A stretch of DNA of 64,000 bases, from the NCBI GenBank assembly GCA_023382935.1, contig JAHDXL010000005.1, forward strand, positions 303,503 to 367,502, given 5' to 3'. A model generated the notes under the pieces. That model searched no databases, was not told where the DNA came from, and saw nothing but the letters and a program-made list of their open reading frames with translations. This document shows, piece by piece, positions 16,776-25,712 of the stretch; the stretch's first letter is position 1; every line of letters starts with the position of its first letter. The translations under genes were made by a program, and so were the position numbers. Source of the stretch: Phycisphaerales bacterium. GTDB taxonomy: Bacteria > Planctomycetota > Phycisphaerae > Phycisphaerales > UBA1924.

Positions 16776-17330
16776 CTACACACGCGAAATGTACGAGCCG
16801 TCTTCCGTGGAGACCTTGATCTTCTCGCCCGGGCTGATGAAGGGCGGCACCTTCGTCTTCAGCCCGGTGTCGCAGATGGCTTCCTTCAATTGATTCGTCA
16901 CCGTCGCCCCCTTGATGCCGGGGGGCGTGTCAATGACGGTGACTTCGACCGCGGCCGGCAACTCCATGAGGATCGGCTTGTCCTCGTGAAACAGCACCAA
17001 GGACACGCTGTTCGGGGCCAGGTAGAGCAGCGCATCGCCGAGCAGGTCGGGCGTCAGGATCACCTGCTCGTAGGATTCCTGATCCATGAAAGTGGCGCCG
17101 TCGGCGTCGGAGTAGAGATACTCCATCGGGCGCTTCTCCAGTTCGACCTCCTGCACCGAATCACTCGAACCGAAGCGGCGCTCGATGGTGCCCGCGCCGG
17201 TCACGTCACGAAGTTTGGCCTGCACGTAGGCCGGGCCCTTGCCGGGCTTGACGTGATCGGTCTTGGTGACGACATACAGGCGTCCATCCACGCTGACCGC
17301 CACGCCGGTTCGGAGATCGTTCGCTTTCAT
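16776..17330 (-). CDS. efp: Elongation factor P
   Basis: The 184-residue protein has the KOW-like first domain with the tip sequence KPGKGPAYVQAKLRDV, where Lys31 corresponds to the modified lysine of EF-P, and the C-terminal OB domain ending GEKIKVSTEDGSYISRV. EF-P relieves ribosome stalling at polyproline stretches. The tip Lys is present, so modification is possible, but no modification gene lies in this window. The AsmA-like gene follows 30 bases downstream. Confidence 0.96.
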   Translation of the reverse strand: MKANDLRTGVAVSVDGRLYVVTKTDHVKPGKGPAYVQAKLRDVTGAGTIERRFGSSDSVQEVELEKRPMEYLYSDADGATFMDQESYEQVILTPDLLGDALLYLAPNSVSLVLFHEDKPILMELPAAVEVTVIDTPPGIKGATVTNQLKEAICDTGLKTKVPPFISPGEKIKVSTEDGSYISRV

Positions 17331-17436
17331 GGAAGCATCCTTGTCGTCAGAGGCTGGCCGCGATCGTACGCGCGCCGCACTCGCCTGCCCGGTATGCTCG
17401 GGACATCCTGACAGTCACCGATCCGGAGGAACGAAC

Positions 17437-18435
17437 ATGAAAGCAGGCATGACACGACGCAGTTTCACCATGATGGCGCTGGGCTCCGGGGTGATGATGG
17501 CGATGGGAACGCGCATGCGGTTCCGTTCCAGCAACGCCTTCGAGTGGGTGAGTCTGCGCGATGGGGCGGCCTTTGCGACGGGCAACCATACGACCGGCGG
17601 CAACGTGCTGGCGATGGGCTCGGGCGCCGAGGCGCTGATGATCGACGCGAAATTCGCAGGCGTCGTTGCGATGCTGCGTGCCGAGGCGGAGGAACGGGTC
17701 GGGACGCGCATCACGACGCTGGTGAACACGCACCACCATGCCGATCACACCGGCGGCAACGTGGGCTTGAGCGCTGACGCGAACATGATTGCCCACGCGG
17801 CCGCGATGACGCGCGTCGCGCGGCAGGCCGACCGCCTGGTGTCGCAGTTCAACAACGCCGAAACGGAGATGCGTCGGCTGGGCGGCGGCAGCGTGCCGGA
17901 AGATGTGATTGCGTGCCTGTCGCAACTCAAGTCGCGGGCCGAGCAAATGGGTGCGGGGGCGTTCGTGCCTCAGAAGAGCATCGATCGCTACCCGACGACG
18001 CTGCGCGTCGGCGAGCGGCGGGTGGACCTCCACCATTTCGGCCCGGGACATACCGACAACGACGTGGTCGTGCACCTGCCGGAGATCAACGTGGTGCACG
18101 CGGGCGACCTGGTGTTCAGCGGGCGACACCCGTTTTTTGACCCGACGGGCGGATGCAGCGCTGCTGGCTGGGTGCGTTCGCTGCGACAGGTCAGGCAGTT
18201 GTGCGATGCGCAGACGATTGTCGTGCCGGGGCACGGGCCGATCGGTGCGGCGGACGCGGTTGATCAGCAGATCGCGTACATCGAATCACTGATCGAGAGC
18301 GTGGGGCGGGCGATCGGGGAAGGGCGTTCGAAGCAGGAAGTCTCGGGCATGTCGTGGGACTTCATGCAGGGTCTGGGTGGTGAGCAGGTGCGTTCGCGGG
18401 CCATCGAGGCTGTGTTTGACGAGTTGAGCCGGTGA
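17437..18435 (+). CDS. Tat-exported metallo-beta-lactamase-fold hydrolase
   Basis: The 332-residue protein starts at ATG 17437 behind a strong GGAGGA (17425-17430). It has a twin-arginine signal (MTRRSFTMMALGSG). The zinc site NTHHHADHTGGN, the later GHTDNDVVVHLPE and GDLVFSGRHP, and the C-terminal VPGHGP are all present, so metal binding should be intact. It resembles the periplasmic quinoprotein-relay/SoxH-like branch of the superfamily rather than true lactamases. The substrate is unknown. It is divergent from efp and convergent with the LptC-like gene. Confidence 0.85.
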   Translation: MKAGMTRRSFTMMALGSGVMMAMGTRMRFRSSNAFEWVSLRDGAAFATGNHTTGGNVLAMGSGAEALMIDAKFAGVVAMLRAEAEERVGTRITTLVNTHHHADHTGGNVGLSADANMIAHAAAMTRVARQADRLVSQFNNAETEMRRLGGGSVPEDVIACLSQLKSRAEQMGAGAFVPQKSIDRYPTTLRVGERRVDLHHFGPGHTDNDVVVHLPEINVVHAGDLVFSGRHPFFDPTGGCSAAGWVRSLRQVRQLCDAQTIVVPGHGPIGAADAVDQQIAYIESLIESVGRAIGEGRSKQEVSGMSWDFMQGLGGEQVRSRAIEAVFDELSR

Positions 18436-18535
18436 ACCGAAATCGTCGATCCGAAGGCTTCGGTGCTCGCCAGCGTTTGCAGCGCAGGGGCGGCTAAGTG
18501 CGCCGACGTCCGCGGCCAGACATCGCCGGCGCGAC

Positions 18536-21439
18536 TCACGGCCGGCGCGGCATGACGAACGGCGACGGTCGGTCGACTTCGATGCGGTCGGTCTGAAGAT
18601 TCCACGTCAGCGTCCTGGCCGACACCACGGCGCCCGTCGTGCCATCGTATGTTCGCACCGGCTCGTCGTCCGTGCCGACGGCGTAGATGATCTGGCGCTG
18701 CGTGTCGAACTCGAGTCGTGCGGCCAGCACTTCCTGCTGATCGACGCGGGCATAGGCGGTGCCCGTGACCACGACCATCGTGACCTCGGGCTGAGCGCCG
18801 CCCTCGAGTTCGACGAACGTGGCGTCGATGACGTCCCCAGCCAGTTCGGCGGTGCGTCCGCTTTCCATGGCGCGATGGATGACTTGCGCGTCGCCGCGCA
18901 GGTGAGCCTCGCCTCGCAAACGATCGACGACCAGCGACTGTTGCCAAGTGAACAGCGCGTGCCCGCGGTCCCAGCCGTCGAGGTCGGCATCGCCGCCGGT
19001 GCGACGATCAAGCACGACGAGGCGTCCCGGCTGTGACGTGACCAATGCGCTGCCGCCGTCCATCGTCATCAGTTCGGCCGATTCGATGTGCAGCAGTTCG
19101 GTGGGTTCGTCGGCGTCTGGCGCGGTGCGACGGACTTCGACTGTGGCAGGTGCATCAGCCCGGCCGAAGATCGACGCGGCCTCAAGCGTCAGTTCCTCGC
19201 CGGCCGACACCAGTTCGACGATCAGGTGCTCTCCGCGGGCCAGGCGCGTCTCCCCGGTCGACAGCGCCTGATCGACCTGGCTGTCGCCGAAGAGTTCAAG
19301 CACGCCGGATTCCCGGTCGAAACTGAGGCCCGTGCCCCAGGCGGCGTGCAGCGTGCCCGATGCGTCGCGGGTGTCGAACATGCCGGGCCCGACCACGGTG
19401 CCGCGCTGGGGGTGCTGCTGCATCTCGATGCGCGGGCCGACGATGACGCTGTCGTTGTAGTCGATGCGGGCGGGGCGGTCGTCTTCGCCGATGAGGATCG
19501 CGATCTGGTCGAGCCCGCTGGCTTCGAGGCGTTCGGCCTGCGCGTCGATCTGCTCGCCCTCGACATAACGCACCCCTCGCTCGGCCACCACGTCGGTCGC
19601 GGTGAGTTGATCGTTGGCACCGCGCAGGATTCGCGCGGAGAGCGACTGGGCGGCGATGCTCCTGCCGTCCTTGGAAATGAACACGTCGCCAGAGGCGTCA
19701 ATGCTGGTTGGGTCGTGCCGGCCCGACGAGGAAAGTTCAAAGGGCACGACCATGCGCCGGGCCGCCAGCGTGCCGCCCTGCCCGTCGCTCACGTTGGCGT
19801 CGTGCAACTCAAACTGGCTGACGAGGCGCGCGTTCGCGTCGTTCTCGGCGAATTCGGCGATGAGCACCGAGCCCTCGGCCCGCTGCGCATCGTCGATGGC
19901 GCGCGCCTGTCCGGCAAAGGTCGCACGGCGGATCTGGCCCGTCATGCGACCCGCGTCGTCGAGTTCAAAAACGAAATCAGCCTGGTCGAGCCATCGCACG
20001 TACTGCTCGCGGTGCTCGGCGCCTGTCGGATTGTGAGCAGCGCCATAGACCTGCCCGGGGCCGATGACCGTGGCCTTCCCTTCCGTCATGTGTACCAGCG
20101 TGCGGGACGCCTCGAGCCAGCCCTGGCCTGCCGATGCGAGGCGCACCGAGCCACCCGGACCCGTGAGCGTGAGCAGTTCGCGCGTGGCGGCATACTCGAG
20201 CGAGGCGGCGTGCCCGGTCGAGAGGCCTTCCTCAAAGCGGACCAGGCCCGTTTTCACAGCCGTGAACTTCAGGTGCAGGTCATCGAGGGCGAGTGTCTCG
20301 GGTTCATGGACCAGCGGCACCACGCGAAGCGGGCCGGTCCAGCGCAGCGTCACCGGATCTTCGTCGCCCCCGGGGACAAGCGGGGGGCGGTCGACGCCCG
20401 GCTCGGTCTGGGCCGGCGAACCCTGCCATGTTGCCAGGGCGAGCGAGCCGATCGCGTACAGGCTGCTCACGGCGCCCCGCGATCCTGGCGCCAATTTGCG
20501 ATCGGGCAGTTTGTGGTCGATCAGCCGAGCCCAGGCTTCGAGCATGTCGGCGGTGAGCGTGCGCGCGCCCTGCGTCACGGTGACGCCGTCCGTGAAGGTT
20601 GCCAGGTAGAGAGCGACGTGCGGGGCGGACTGGGCTGGCGCATACGGCCGGGCGGCCTGCGTACTGACAGTGTGAATTCGTGGGGATTGCGTGGGTATCC
20701 GCGCAGGCCCGTGTGCGGCGGGGTTTGGGCGTCCGATGGGCGCTCGCGCCTCGGCGGGCAGCGGCGTGTACCGCAGATACTCGCCTCGCTCAACCTCCAG
20801 CACGTCGATTCGCTGCTGCGGCTGGTTGAGGCGAGCCGTCACATGGTTGCCGACAAACTCCAGTTCACGGCCGACGACGGTGAGTCTGCCTGGTGTTTCG
20901 ACGTGCGCGTAGTTGAAATTGAAGCGCAGTTCCTGCTCAAACGTGGCGACGAGCACGGGTTCCTGGGGCTGATCGGAGGGCGGGAACAGCGTGATCTTCG
21001 GGTGGCCCGAGAGCGAGCCCGACTCTGGCCCGGCGCTGCGGTCGGGCATGTACATGCGCCCGCCCTCCGACTCGATGAGCACGGTCTCGCCGGACCGAAG
21101 GAACACCCGGGCGTTCACGCCTCTCAGCGTGTAAACGTGCGGCTCGACGCGCCCGTCGACCTGCGCGGGACGAAACTCATCGGCCTTCAACTGCGCGGCA
21201 CGCCGCGAGGGGTTGTCGCGGTCCGCGTAGTCGAGCGTGACGCCGCCGCCCGCCTCGGTGTCGCGCAGCGCGTCGGTGATGCTGGGCACGTTGTCCAGTC
21301 CATCGGGCAAACGCGACGCACGCCCGTCGGAACCGCTCGCGATGAAATAGGCCACCACTCCTGCGCACACCAGCGCGACGCACATCGCCGCAAGCAGGCC
21401 GCGCCTGGACAAACCACGCTGACTTGGGCGTGTGGGCAT
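18536..21439 (-). CDS. Giant LptC/OstA (LptA)-like LPS export protein
   Basis: The protein has 967 residues. An N-terminal anchor (SRRGLLAAMCVALVCAGVV) is followed by an LptC-like stretch (LKADEFRPAQVDGRVEPHVY, then LRGVNARVFL). Several beta-rich OstA-type segments come next, such as TFTDGVTVTQGARTLTADM and ASGDVFISKDGRSIAAQS. The gene starts four bases downstream of kdsC, and the order kdsD-kdsC-this gene matches the E. coli kdsD-kdsC-lptC-lptA order. It is inferred to be a periplasmic bridge for lipopolysaccharide, combining LptC and multiplied LptA modules. It is about five times longer than LptC (about 190 residues). The start at 21439 avoids overlap with kdsC. Confidence 0.75.
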   Translation of the reverse strand: MPTRPSQRGLSRRGLLAAMCVALVCAGVVAYFIASGSDGRASRLPDGLDNVPSITDALRDTEAGGGVTLDYADRDNPSRRAAQLKADEFRPAQVDGRVEPHVYTLRGVNARVFLRSGETVLIESEGGRMYMPDRSAGPESGSLSGHPKITLFPPSDQPQEPVLVATFEQELRFNFNYAHVETPGRLTVVGRELEFVGNHVTARLNQPQQRIDVLEVERGEYLRYTPLPAEARAPIGRPNPAAHGPARIPTQSPRIHTVSTQAARPYAPAQSAPHVALYLATFTDGVTVTQGARTLTADMLEAWARLIDHKLPDRKLAPGSRGAVSSLYAIGSLALATWQGSPAQTEPGVDRPPLVPGGDEDPVTLRWTGPLRVVPLVHEPETLALDDLHLKFTAVKTGLVRFEEGLSTGHAASLEYAATRELLTLTGPGGSVRLASAGQGWLEASRTLVHMTEGKATVIGPGQVYGAAHNPTGAEHREQYVRWLDQADFVFELDDAGRMTGQIRRATFAGQARAIDDAQRAEGSVLIAEFAENDANARLVSQFELHDANVSDGQGGTLAARRMVVPFELSSSGRHDPTSIDASGDVFISKDGRSIAAQSLSARILRGANDQLTATDVVAERGVRYVEGEQIDAQAERLEASGLDQIAILIGEDDRPARIDYNDSVIVGPRIEMQQHPQRGTVVGPGMFDTRDASGTLHAAWGTGLSFDRESGVLELFGDSQVDQALSTGETRLARGEHLIVELVSAGEELTLEAASIFGRADAPATVEVRRTAPDADEPTELLHIESAELMTMDGGSALVTSQPGRLVVLDRRTGGDADLDGWDRGHALFTWQQSLVVDRLRGEAHLRGDAQVIHRAMESGRTAELAGDVIDATFVELEGGAQPEVTMVVVTGTAYARVDQQEVLAARLEFDTQRQIIYAVGTDDEPVRTYDGTTGAVVSARTLTWNLQTDRIEVDRPSPFVMPRRP

Positions 21440-21443
21440 GGCG

Positions 21444-21953
21444 TCAATCGTATCGCGCGATCCACTCGTGCATGGCACCGCGGGCACGCACCAGATGCTC
21501 GATGGCCTCCCGCACGGCCGCGTGTCCGCCGGACGCCCGGGTCACCATGTCGCAAAAGGCACGAATCTCCTCCGCCGCGTCGGCGACGGTCATGGCGTAT
21601 CCGGCACGGCGCAGGGCGGGCAAATCAGGCAGATCGTCACCCATGAAGGCGGTGTGCTCCAGCGGAACTCCCGCCTGGGCGCACATCTTCTCCAGGGCCG
21701 TTCCCTTGTCGCCGCAGTTGTCGACCACCCTGGTGATTCCCAGTTCATGCATGCGGGCCCACATGGCCTCGCCTCCTCGCCCGGAAATCACGCCGATCTC
21801 GTTGCCCATGTGCATCCACGCCTTGATGGCGTACCCGTCGCGGACGTGGTAGCGTTTGAACTCGCGGCCGTCCTCATCGAGGTTGATCGTCCCGTCGGTC
21901 ATGACGCCGTCGACATCGAGCACGAGCATGCGGATGCGGGCAGGATCACGCAC
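21444..21953 (-). CDS. kdsC: Kdo-8-phosphate phosphatase
   Basis: The 169-residue HAD-superfamily protein has the motif I LVLDVDGVMTDG, a motif II serine in ISGRGGEA, a motif III Lys in CGDKGTALE and the motif IV Asp pair in MGDDLPDL. It matches KdsC, which removes phosphate from Kdo-8-P before Kdo is activated for lipid A-core synthesis. GTG at 21953 lies three bases after the kdsD stop; ATG at 21929 would also give a complete core. Neighbours on both sides support the assignment. Confidence 0.9.
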   Translation of the reverse strand: MRDPARIRMLVLDVDGVMTDGTINLDEDGREFKRYHVRDGYAIKAWMHMGNEIGVISGRGGEAMWARMHELGITRVVDNCGDKGTALEKMCAQAGVPLEHTAFMGDDLPDLPALRRAGYAMTVADAAEEIRAFCDMVTRASGGHAAVREAIEHLVRARGAMHEWIARYD

Positions 21954-21956
21954 CGA

Positions 21957-22949
21957 TCAGTCCCGCACCAGTTTGAGAGCGATCAGATCCTGCACGTCCA
22001 GCAGCCCGACGGGCTTGCCGTCGTCGTCGACGACCGGGATCTCGTCATTGCGGTGGGTGCTGAAGAGGTGCGAGGCCTCGGCCGCGGTGGCGGTCTGCGG
22101 AAGCGAGCGGGGCGAAGCCGTCATCACCTGCCCGATGGGTCGATCGAGGGCGCCGGCGTCTCGCAGCACGAGGCGGCGCAGGTCTCCGTCGGTGAAGATC
22201 CCGGCCAGTTCGCCGGAAGGGTGGACCACGAGCAGCGCGCCCGGTCGTCTGCCGCCCGACTCGGCTTTGGACACTGCGTCGCGCACCGTAGTCTCCGGTG
22301 CGACCAGAGGCAGGTTGTGCCCGACGCGGAAACGGAGCAACTCGCCCACCGGGCGGAGCATGCCTCCCAGCGAGCCGCCAGGATGGCGCTTGAGGAAGTC
22401 ATCCTGCGTGAAGTTGCGGCGGCGCGCCACGGCCAGAGCGATCGCGTCTCCAACCGCCATGGTCGCTGTTGTCGAGGCGGTGGGGGCGACAAACCCGGCC
22501 GCCTCGGCGTGGATGCACAGGTGAATGGTGACGTCGGCAAGTTTCTCAAGGCTTGACGCTCGCTTGCCATCACCTCCGGTGATCGCGATGACCGGCAGAC
22601 CGTCGCGTTTCAGCGTCGCGGCCAGGGCCAGCACCTCGCCGGTTTCGCCCGAGTGCGACAGGCACAGGGCCACGTCGCACGGGCGGAAACGTCCCAGGTC
22701 GCCGTGCGCCGCCTCGGTGGGGTGAACACTGTGGGATGGGATGCCTAGTGAACTGAGCGTGGCCGCGATCTTGGCGCCCACCAGTCCGCTCTTGCCCAGC
22801 CCAGTGACGATGACCGTCCCCCCGTTGTCAGCGCAGCGTTCGATCACGTCGCACGCGGCCACGAACTCGTCGCCGGCGCTGTAGGCAAGGTGGGCGACGG
22901 CGTCGGCCTCCTCACGCAATACGGTGCGAATCAGGTCTATCTCGGTCAT
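21957..22949 (-). CDS. kdsD: D-arabinose-5-phosphate isomerase
   Basis: The 330-residue protein has an N-terminal SIS domain (VTGLGKSGLVGAKIAATLSS, SHSGETGEV) and two C-terminal CBS domains (GRRPGALLVVHPSGELAGIF and NDEIPVVDDDGKPVGLLDV). This is the architecture of KdsD, which makes arabinose-5-phosphate from ribulose-5-phosphate for Kdo synthesis. The length agrees with E. coli KdsD (328). The alternative ATG at 22979 would add ten residues. It is the first gene of the kdsD-kdsC-LptC-like unit and is divergent from scpA. Confidence 0.93.
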   Translation of the reverse strand: MTEIDLIRTVLREEADAVAHLAYSAGDEFVAACDVIERCADNGGTVIVTGLGKSGLVGAKIAATLSSLGIPSHSVHPTEAAHGDLGRFRPCDVALCLSHSGETGEVLALAATLKRDGLPVIAITGGDGKRASSLEKLADVTIHLCIHAEAAGFVAPTASTTATMAVGDAIALAVARRRNFTQDDFLKRHPGGSLGGMLRPVGELLRFRVGHNLPLVAPETTVRDAVSKAESGGRRPGALLVVHPSGELAGIFTDGDLRRLVLRDAGALDRPIGQVMTASPRSLPQTATAAEASHLFSTHRNDEIPVVDDDGKPVGLLDVQDLIALKLVRD

Positions 22950-23022
22950 GCTTGGCCGGACCTTGGTGAGGATGGACATGATCCATAGGGTACACTCTTC
23001 CAGCCCCCCAAGGGAGACGTCC

Positions 23023-23841
23023 GTGAGCGGTGAATACAAAGTCCGGCTCGAAGCCTTCGAGGGGCCCCTCGACTTGCTCCTGTTTCTGATCCGGCGGGCG
23101 GAGGTTGAGATCGAGGAAATCCCCATCGCCGCCATTACCGAGCAGTATCTCTCGTACCTGGGGGATTTTGACGATCGGCGCATCGACATTGACACGGCCG
23201 GGGAGTTCCTGGTCATGGCGGCCACGCTCATGGAGATCAAGAGCCGCATGATCGCCCGGACGGGTGAAACCTCCCCCGAGAGCAGGGTGGATCCGGATGA
23301 TCCGGACGACACCGACCCGCGGGCCGAACTGGTCCGACAGTTGCTCGAGTACAAGAAGTACCGCGACATGGCCGACGGGCTTGAGTCGCGACGGACGTGG
23401 TGGGAGAGGCGTTACCCCGCCGCAGCCGCGGGAGTCGATGACCAGCGCGTGCGTGAAGCGATGGGCGGACTGGACGAGATCGACCTCGAGGACATCGACC
23501 TGCTCGACCTGGTGCAGGCCTTTGCGAGGATCGTGCGCAGCGTGGACCTGACGCGCATCGGTGCGATGGATGTCGAGGCCGACGACACGCCGATCGAATT
23601 GCACGCCGAAGACCTGATGGACTTGGTGCGCCGTCGCGTGCAGGAGGGCGCCGGGCCTCTCACGCTGCGTGAAGCGCTGACGGGGCGTTCGCGCGCGGAG
23701 ATGGTGGGCATCTTCCTGGCGCTGCTCGACCTGATCCGCCAGCAGCGCGTCAGCGTTCGGCAGGAAGACCGGGAGTTTGTCATCGAGGAGCGATTCGAGG
23801 TCGAGCACGTTCCCGATGAGCAGGCCACGCCGGGAGAGTAG
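23023..23841 (+). CDS. scpA: Segregation and condensation protein A (kleisin)
   Basis: ScpA (272 residues) is the kleisin subunit of the SMC-ScpAB condensin. The family signature LEAFEGPLDLLLFLIRRAEVEI occurs at the N-terminus and a winged-helix-like end follows RSRAEMVGIFLALLDLIRQQ. GTG at 23023 is chosen because AGGGAG (23011-23016) lies six bases upstream. scpB and smc are not in the window. Confidence 0.92.
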   Translation: MSGEYKVRLEAFEGPLDLLLFLIRRAEVEIEEIPIAAITEQYLSYLGDFDDRRIDIDTAGEFLVMAATLMEIKSRMIARTGETSPESRVDPDDPDDTDPRAELVRQLLEYKKYRDMADGLESRRTWWERRYPAAAAGVDDQRVREAMGGLDEIDLEDIDLLDLVQAFARIVRSVDLTRIGAMDVEADDTPIELHAEDLMDLVRRRVQEGAGPLTLREALTGRSRAEMVGIFLALLDLIRQQRVSVRQEDREFVIEERFEVEHVPDEQATPGE

Positions 23842-23933
23842 ATCTCCGCAGCCCGAAGCCAGGCGATCGTGCTGCGAGCCGCACGGTCATGCCATTGCGT
23901 CGGGCACGCTCGCTCGCTGCCCCAATTGCGGCT

Positions 23934-25523
23934 CTACCTTGCAAAGGCCGCCAGTTTCGCCTTCTCCTTCCTGCCCAGCGGCACGAGCAATAATGCCAGT
24001 CCGGCTGAGATGAGGCACAGGACGCCGGCAATGGCGAAGGCGGCCGCGTATGACCCCGTCATTGTGCGGGCCGTGTTGCCCGCGGCGATACCGACGACGC
24101 CAGCGATGCCGTAACTGGTGAACAACCACCCGTAGTTGGCGCCGAGGTTCTTGGCTCCGAACATGTCGGCCGTGGCGGAAGGGAATAGCGCGAAACTCCC
24201 GCCGTAGTTGAAGCCGACCAGCGATGCGCCGACGGCCAGCGAAAGTTCGGTATCCAGCCCTCCCAGCACGAACATGGTAATCGCCTGGAAGGTGAACATC
24301 GCAACAAAGGTGCGCGTGCGACCGATGCGGTCGGAGACGAACCCCCACACGATGCGTCCGACGGCGTTGAAGATCGCCAACCAGCCCACGGCCGCGGCGC
24401 CCTTGGCGAGCAGGTCGGCAACTTGGCTGTGCGGCAGACTGTCGCCACCGGCGGCCGCGACCAGTTGCTCGCCGGCGAATACCTTGACAATGCCGATGAC
24501 CATGAGCCCGGCCATGGCGCTGCTGAAGTACATCAGCCACAGTGTGTAGAAGGCGGGGCTTCGCAGCGTGTCCTGCCAGGTGCTGTCCGGGGCGGCCTTG
24601 ATGACGTTTCGCGTCATGGCCGGCGGGTTGCGAAGCAACATCGCACCGATCGTCACCCCAACGAAGCAGACCAGAGCATGCACCAGGAAGAACTCCTGCA
24701 CACCGTGTTGCTCGATGTAGCCCAGCGCGCCGAGCGTGCGCCCCTTGAAGAGGTAGGCGCCGAAGCCGAAGCCCGCGACGGCCACGCCGGAGACCAGCCC
24801 CTTGTGCTGCGGGAACCACTTGACCAACGCCGCAATCGGGCAGACATAGGCAAAGCCGATGCCCGCGCCCGCCAGGAAGCCGATGGTTCCCCAGAGTGTG
24901 AAGAGTTTGTCCAGTTCCTGCTTCTGCCCGACATAACGCTGCCCGAGCACCACGCCGGCGACAATCGCGGCCACGACGATCCCGCGCTCGATCGCATTGG
25001 CAAAGGGCTTGGCCCGTTCGCCGAGTTTGTCGCCAATGACGTGGAACAGCAGCAGGAGAATGACAGTGACGCCCCCCGCGAAGGCCGCGTGGGCGATGTA
25101 GAACACGATCGGGCTTTCCATCAGCCCGGCGAGCAGGAAACCCAGTCCCATGAGCGTGGCCCCGATGATGGCCGGGACGCGCGGACCGGTGATGTCCTGC
25201 ACGCGCCCGGCTATGACCATCACCAGCGCGAACGAGAGAATGCAGATGGAAAAGGCGTACGCGAGGTAGCCTCGCTGGGTGGAGAGCAGGGCATCGCGGG
25301 CGGCCGCGTCGGCAACGATCGTGACCTTGTCCGCGGTGGGCGCAGTGGCCACTTCGACCTCCGCCTGTGTCATGATGGGCGGGAACACGTCGCTTGTCAA
25401 CGGCTGCCAGAAGATGCTGTAGCCGTAGACCGTGCCGAGGATGAGTTGAACGAGGATTGCGCCGAGGAGAACAAGAAACCCGGCCGCGCCGCTGCGGGGG
25501 TTGACGACGGAAGCGTCACTCAT
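23934..25523 (-). CDS. MFS transporter of the oxalate/formate antiporter (OFA) type
   Basis: The 529-residue protein has twelve or more hydrophobic helices and begins with LLGAILVQLILGTVYGYSIF, the usual opening of OFA-family carriers. It has an insertion of about 40 residues after the first helix. Later segments YVCPIAALVKWFPQHKGLVS and NYGWLFTSYGIAGVVGI are also typical. The substrate is probably a small organic acid but cannot be read from the sequence. An AAGGAG lies upstream of the ATG. It is convergent with scpA. Confidence 0.88.
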   Translation of the reverse strand: MSDASVVNPRSGAAGFLVLLGAILVQLILGTVYGYSIFWQPLTSDVFPPIMTQAEVEVATAPTADKVTIVADAAARDALLSTQRGYLAYAFSICILSFALVMVIAGRVQDITGPRVPAIIGATLMGLGFLLAGLMESPIVFYIAHAAFAGGVTVILLLLFHVIGDKLGERAKPFANAIERGIVVAAIVAGVVLGQRYVGQKQELDKLFTLWGTIGFLAGAGIGFAYVCPIAALVKWFPQHKGLVSGVAVAGFGFGAYLFKGRTLGALGYIEQHGVQEFFLVHALVCFVGVTIGAMLLRNPPAMTRNVIKAAPDSTWQDTLRSPAFYTLWLMYFSSAMAGLMVIGIVKVFAGEQLVAAAGGDSLPHSQVADLLAKGAAAVGWLAIFNAVGRIVWGFVSDRIGRTRTFVAMFTFQAITMFVLGGLDTELSLAVGASLVGFNYGGSFALFPSATADMFGAKNLGANYGWLFTSYGIAGVVGIAAGNTARTMTGSYAAAFAIAGVLCLISAGLALLLVPLGRKEKAKLAAFAR

Positions 25524-25712
25524 GGAAGGTGCTCCTTGCCCCGGTCTGTGATGATAGGGTGCAGCACGAGATGGGGCCATGATTCAACCTTCCTCTGACG
25601 TGCGGCCCGAGCGTGGGTACGAGGCCCCGCGTTTCCGCTGCCAGTCCACATCTGCCGGCATGGCATGGTCCAATTTCGGACCGCGTTTGATACGCTCGGC
25701 TATCCTCTGCCG

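Noticed and set aside
18451-18463. Palindrome CCGAAGGCTTCGG between convergent genes
   Set aside because: It is too short a loop for a stable hairpin and lacks a T-run, so it was not called as a terminator.
19088-21646. 852-codon open frame opposite the LptC/OstA-like gene
   Set aside because: The frame has no domain and arises from codon bias of the minus-strand gene, which has a membrane anchor and conserved neighbours.
22963-22996. Promoter-like TTGGTG and TACACT before scpA
   Set aside because: The spacing of 22 bases is too long for a standard promoter.
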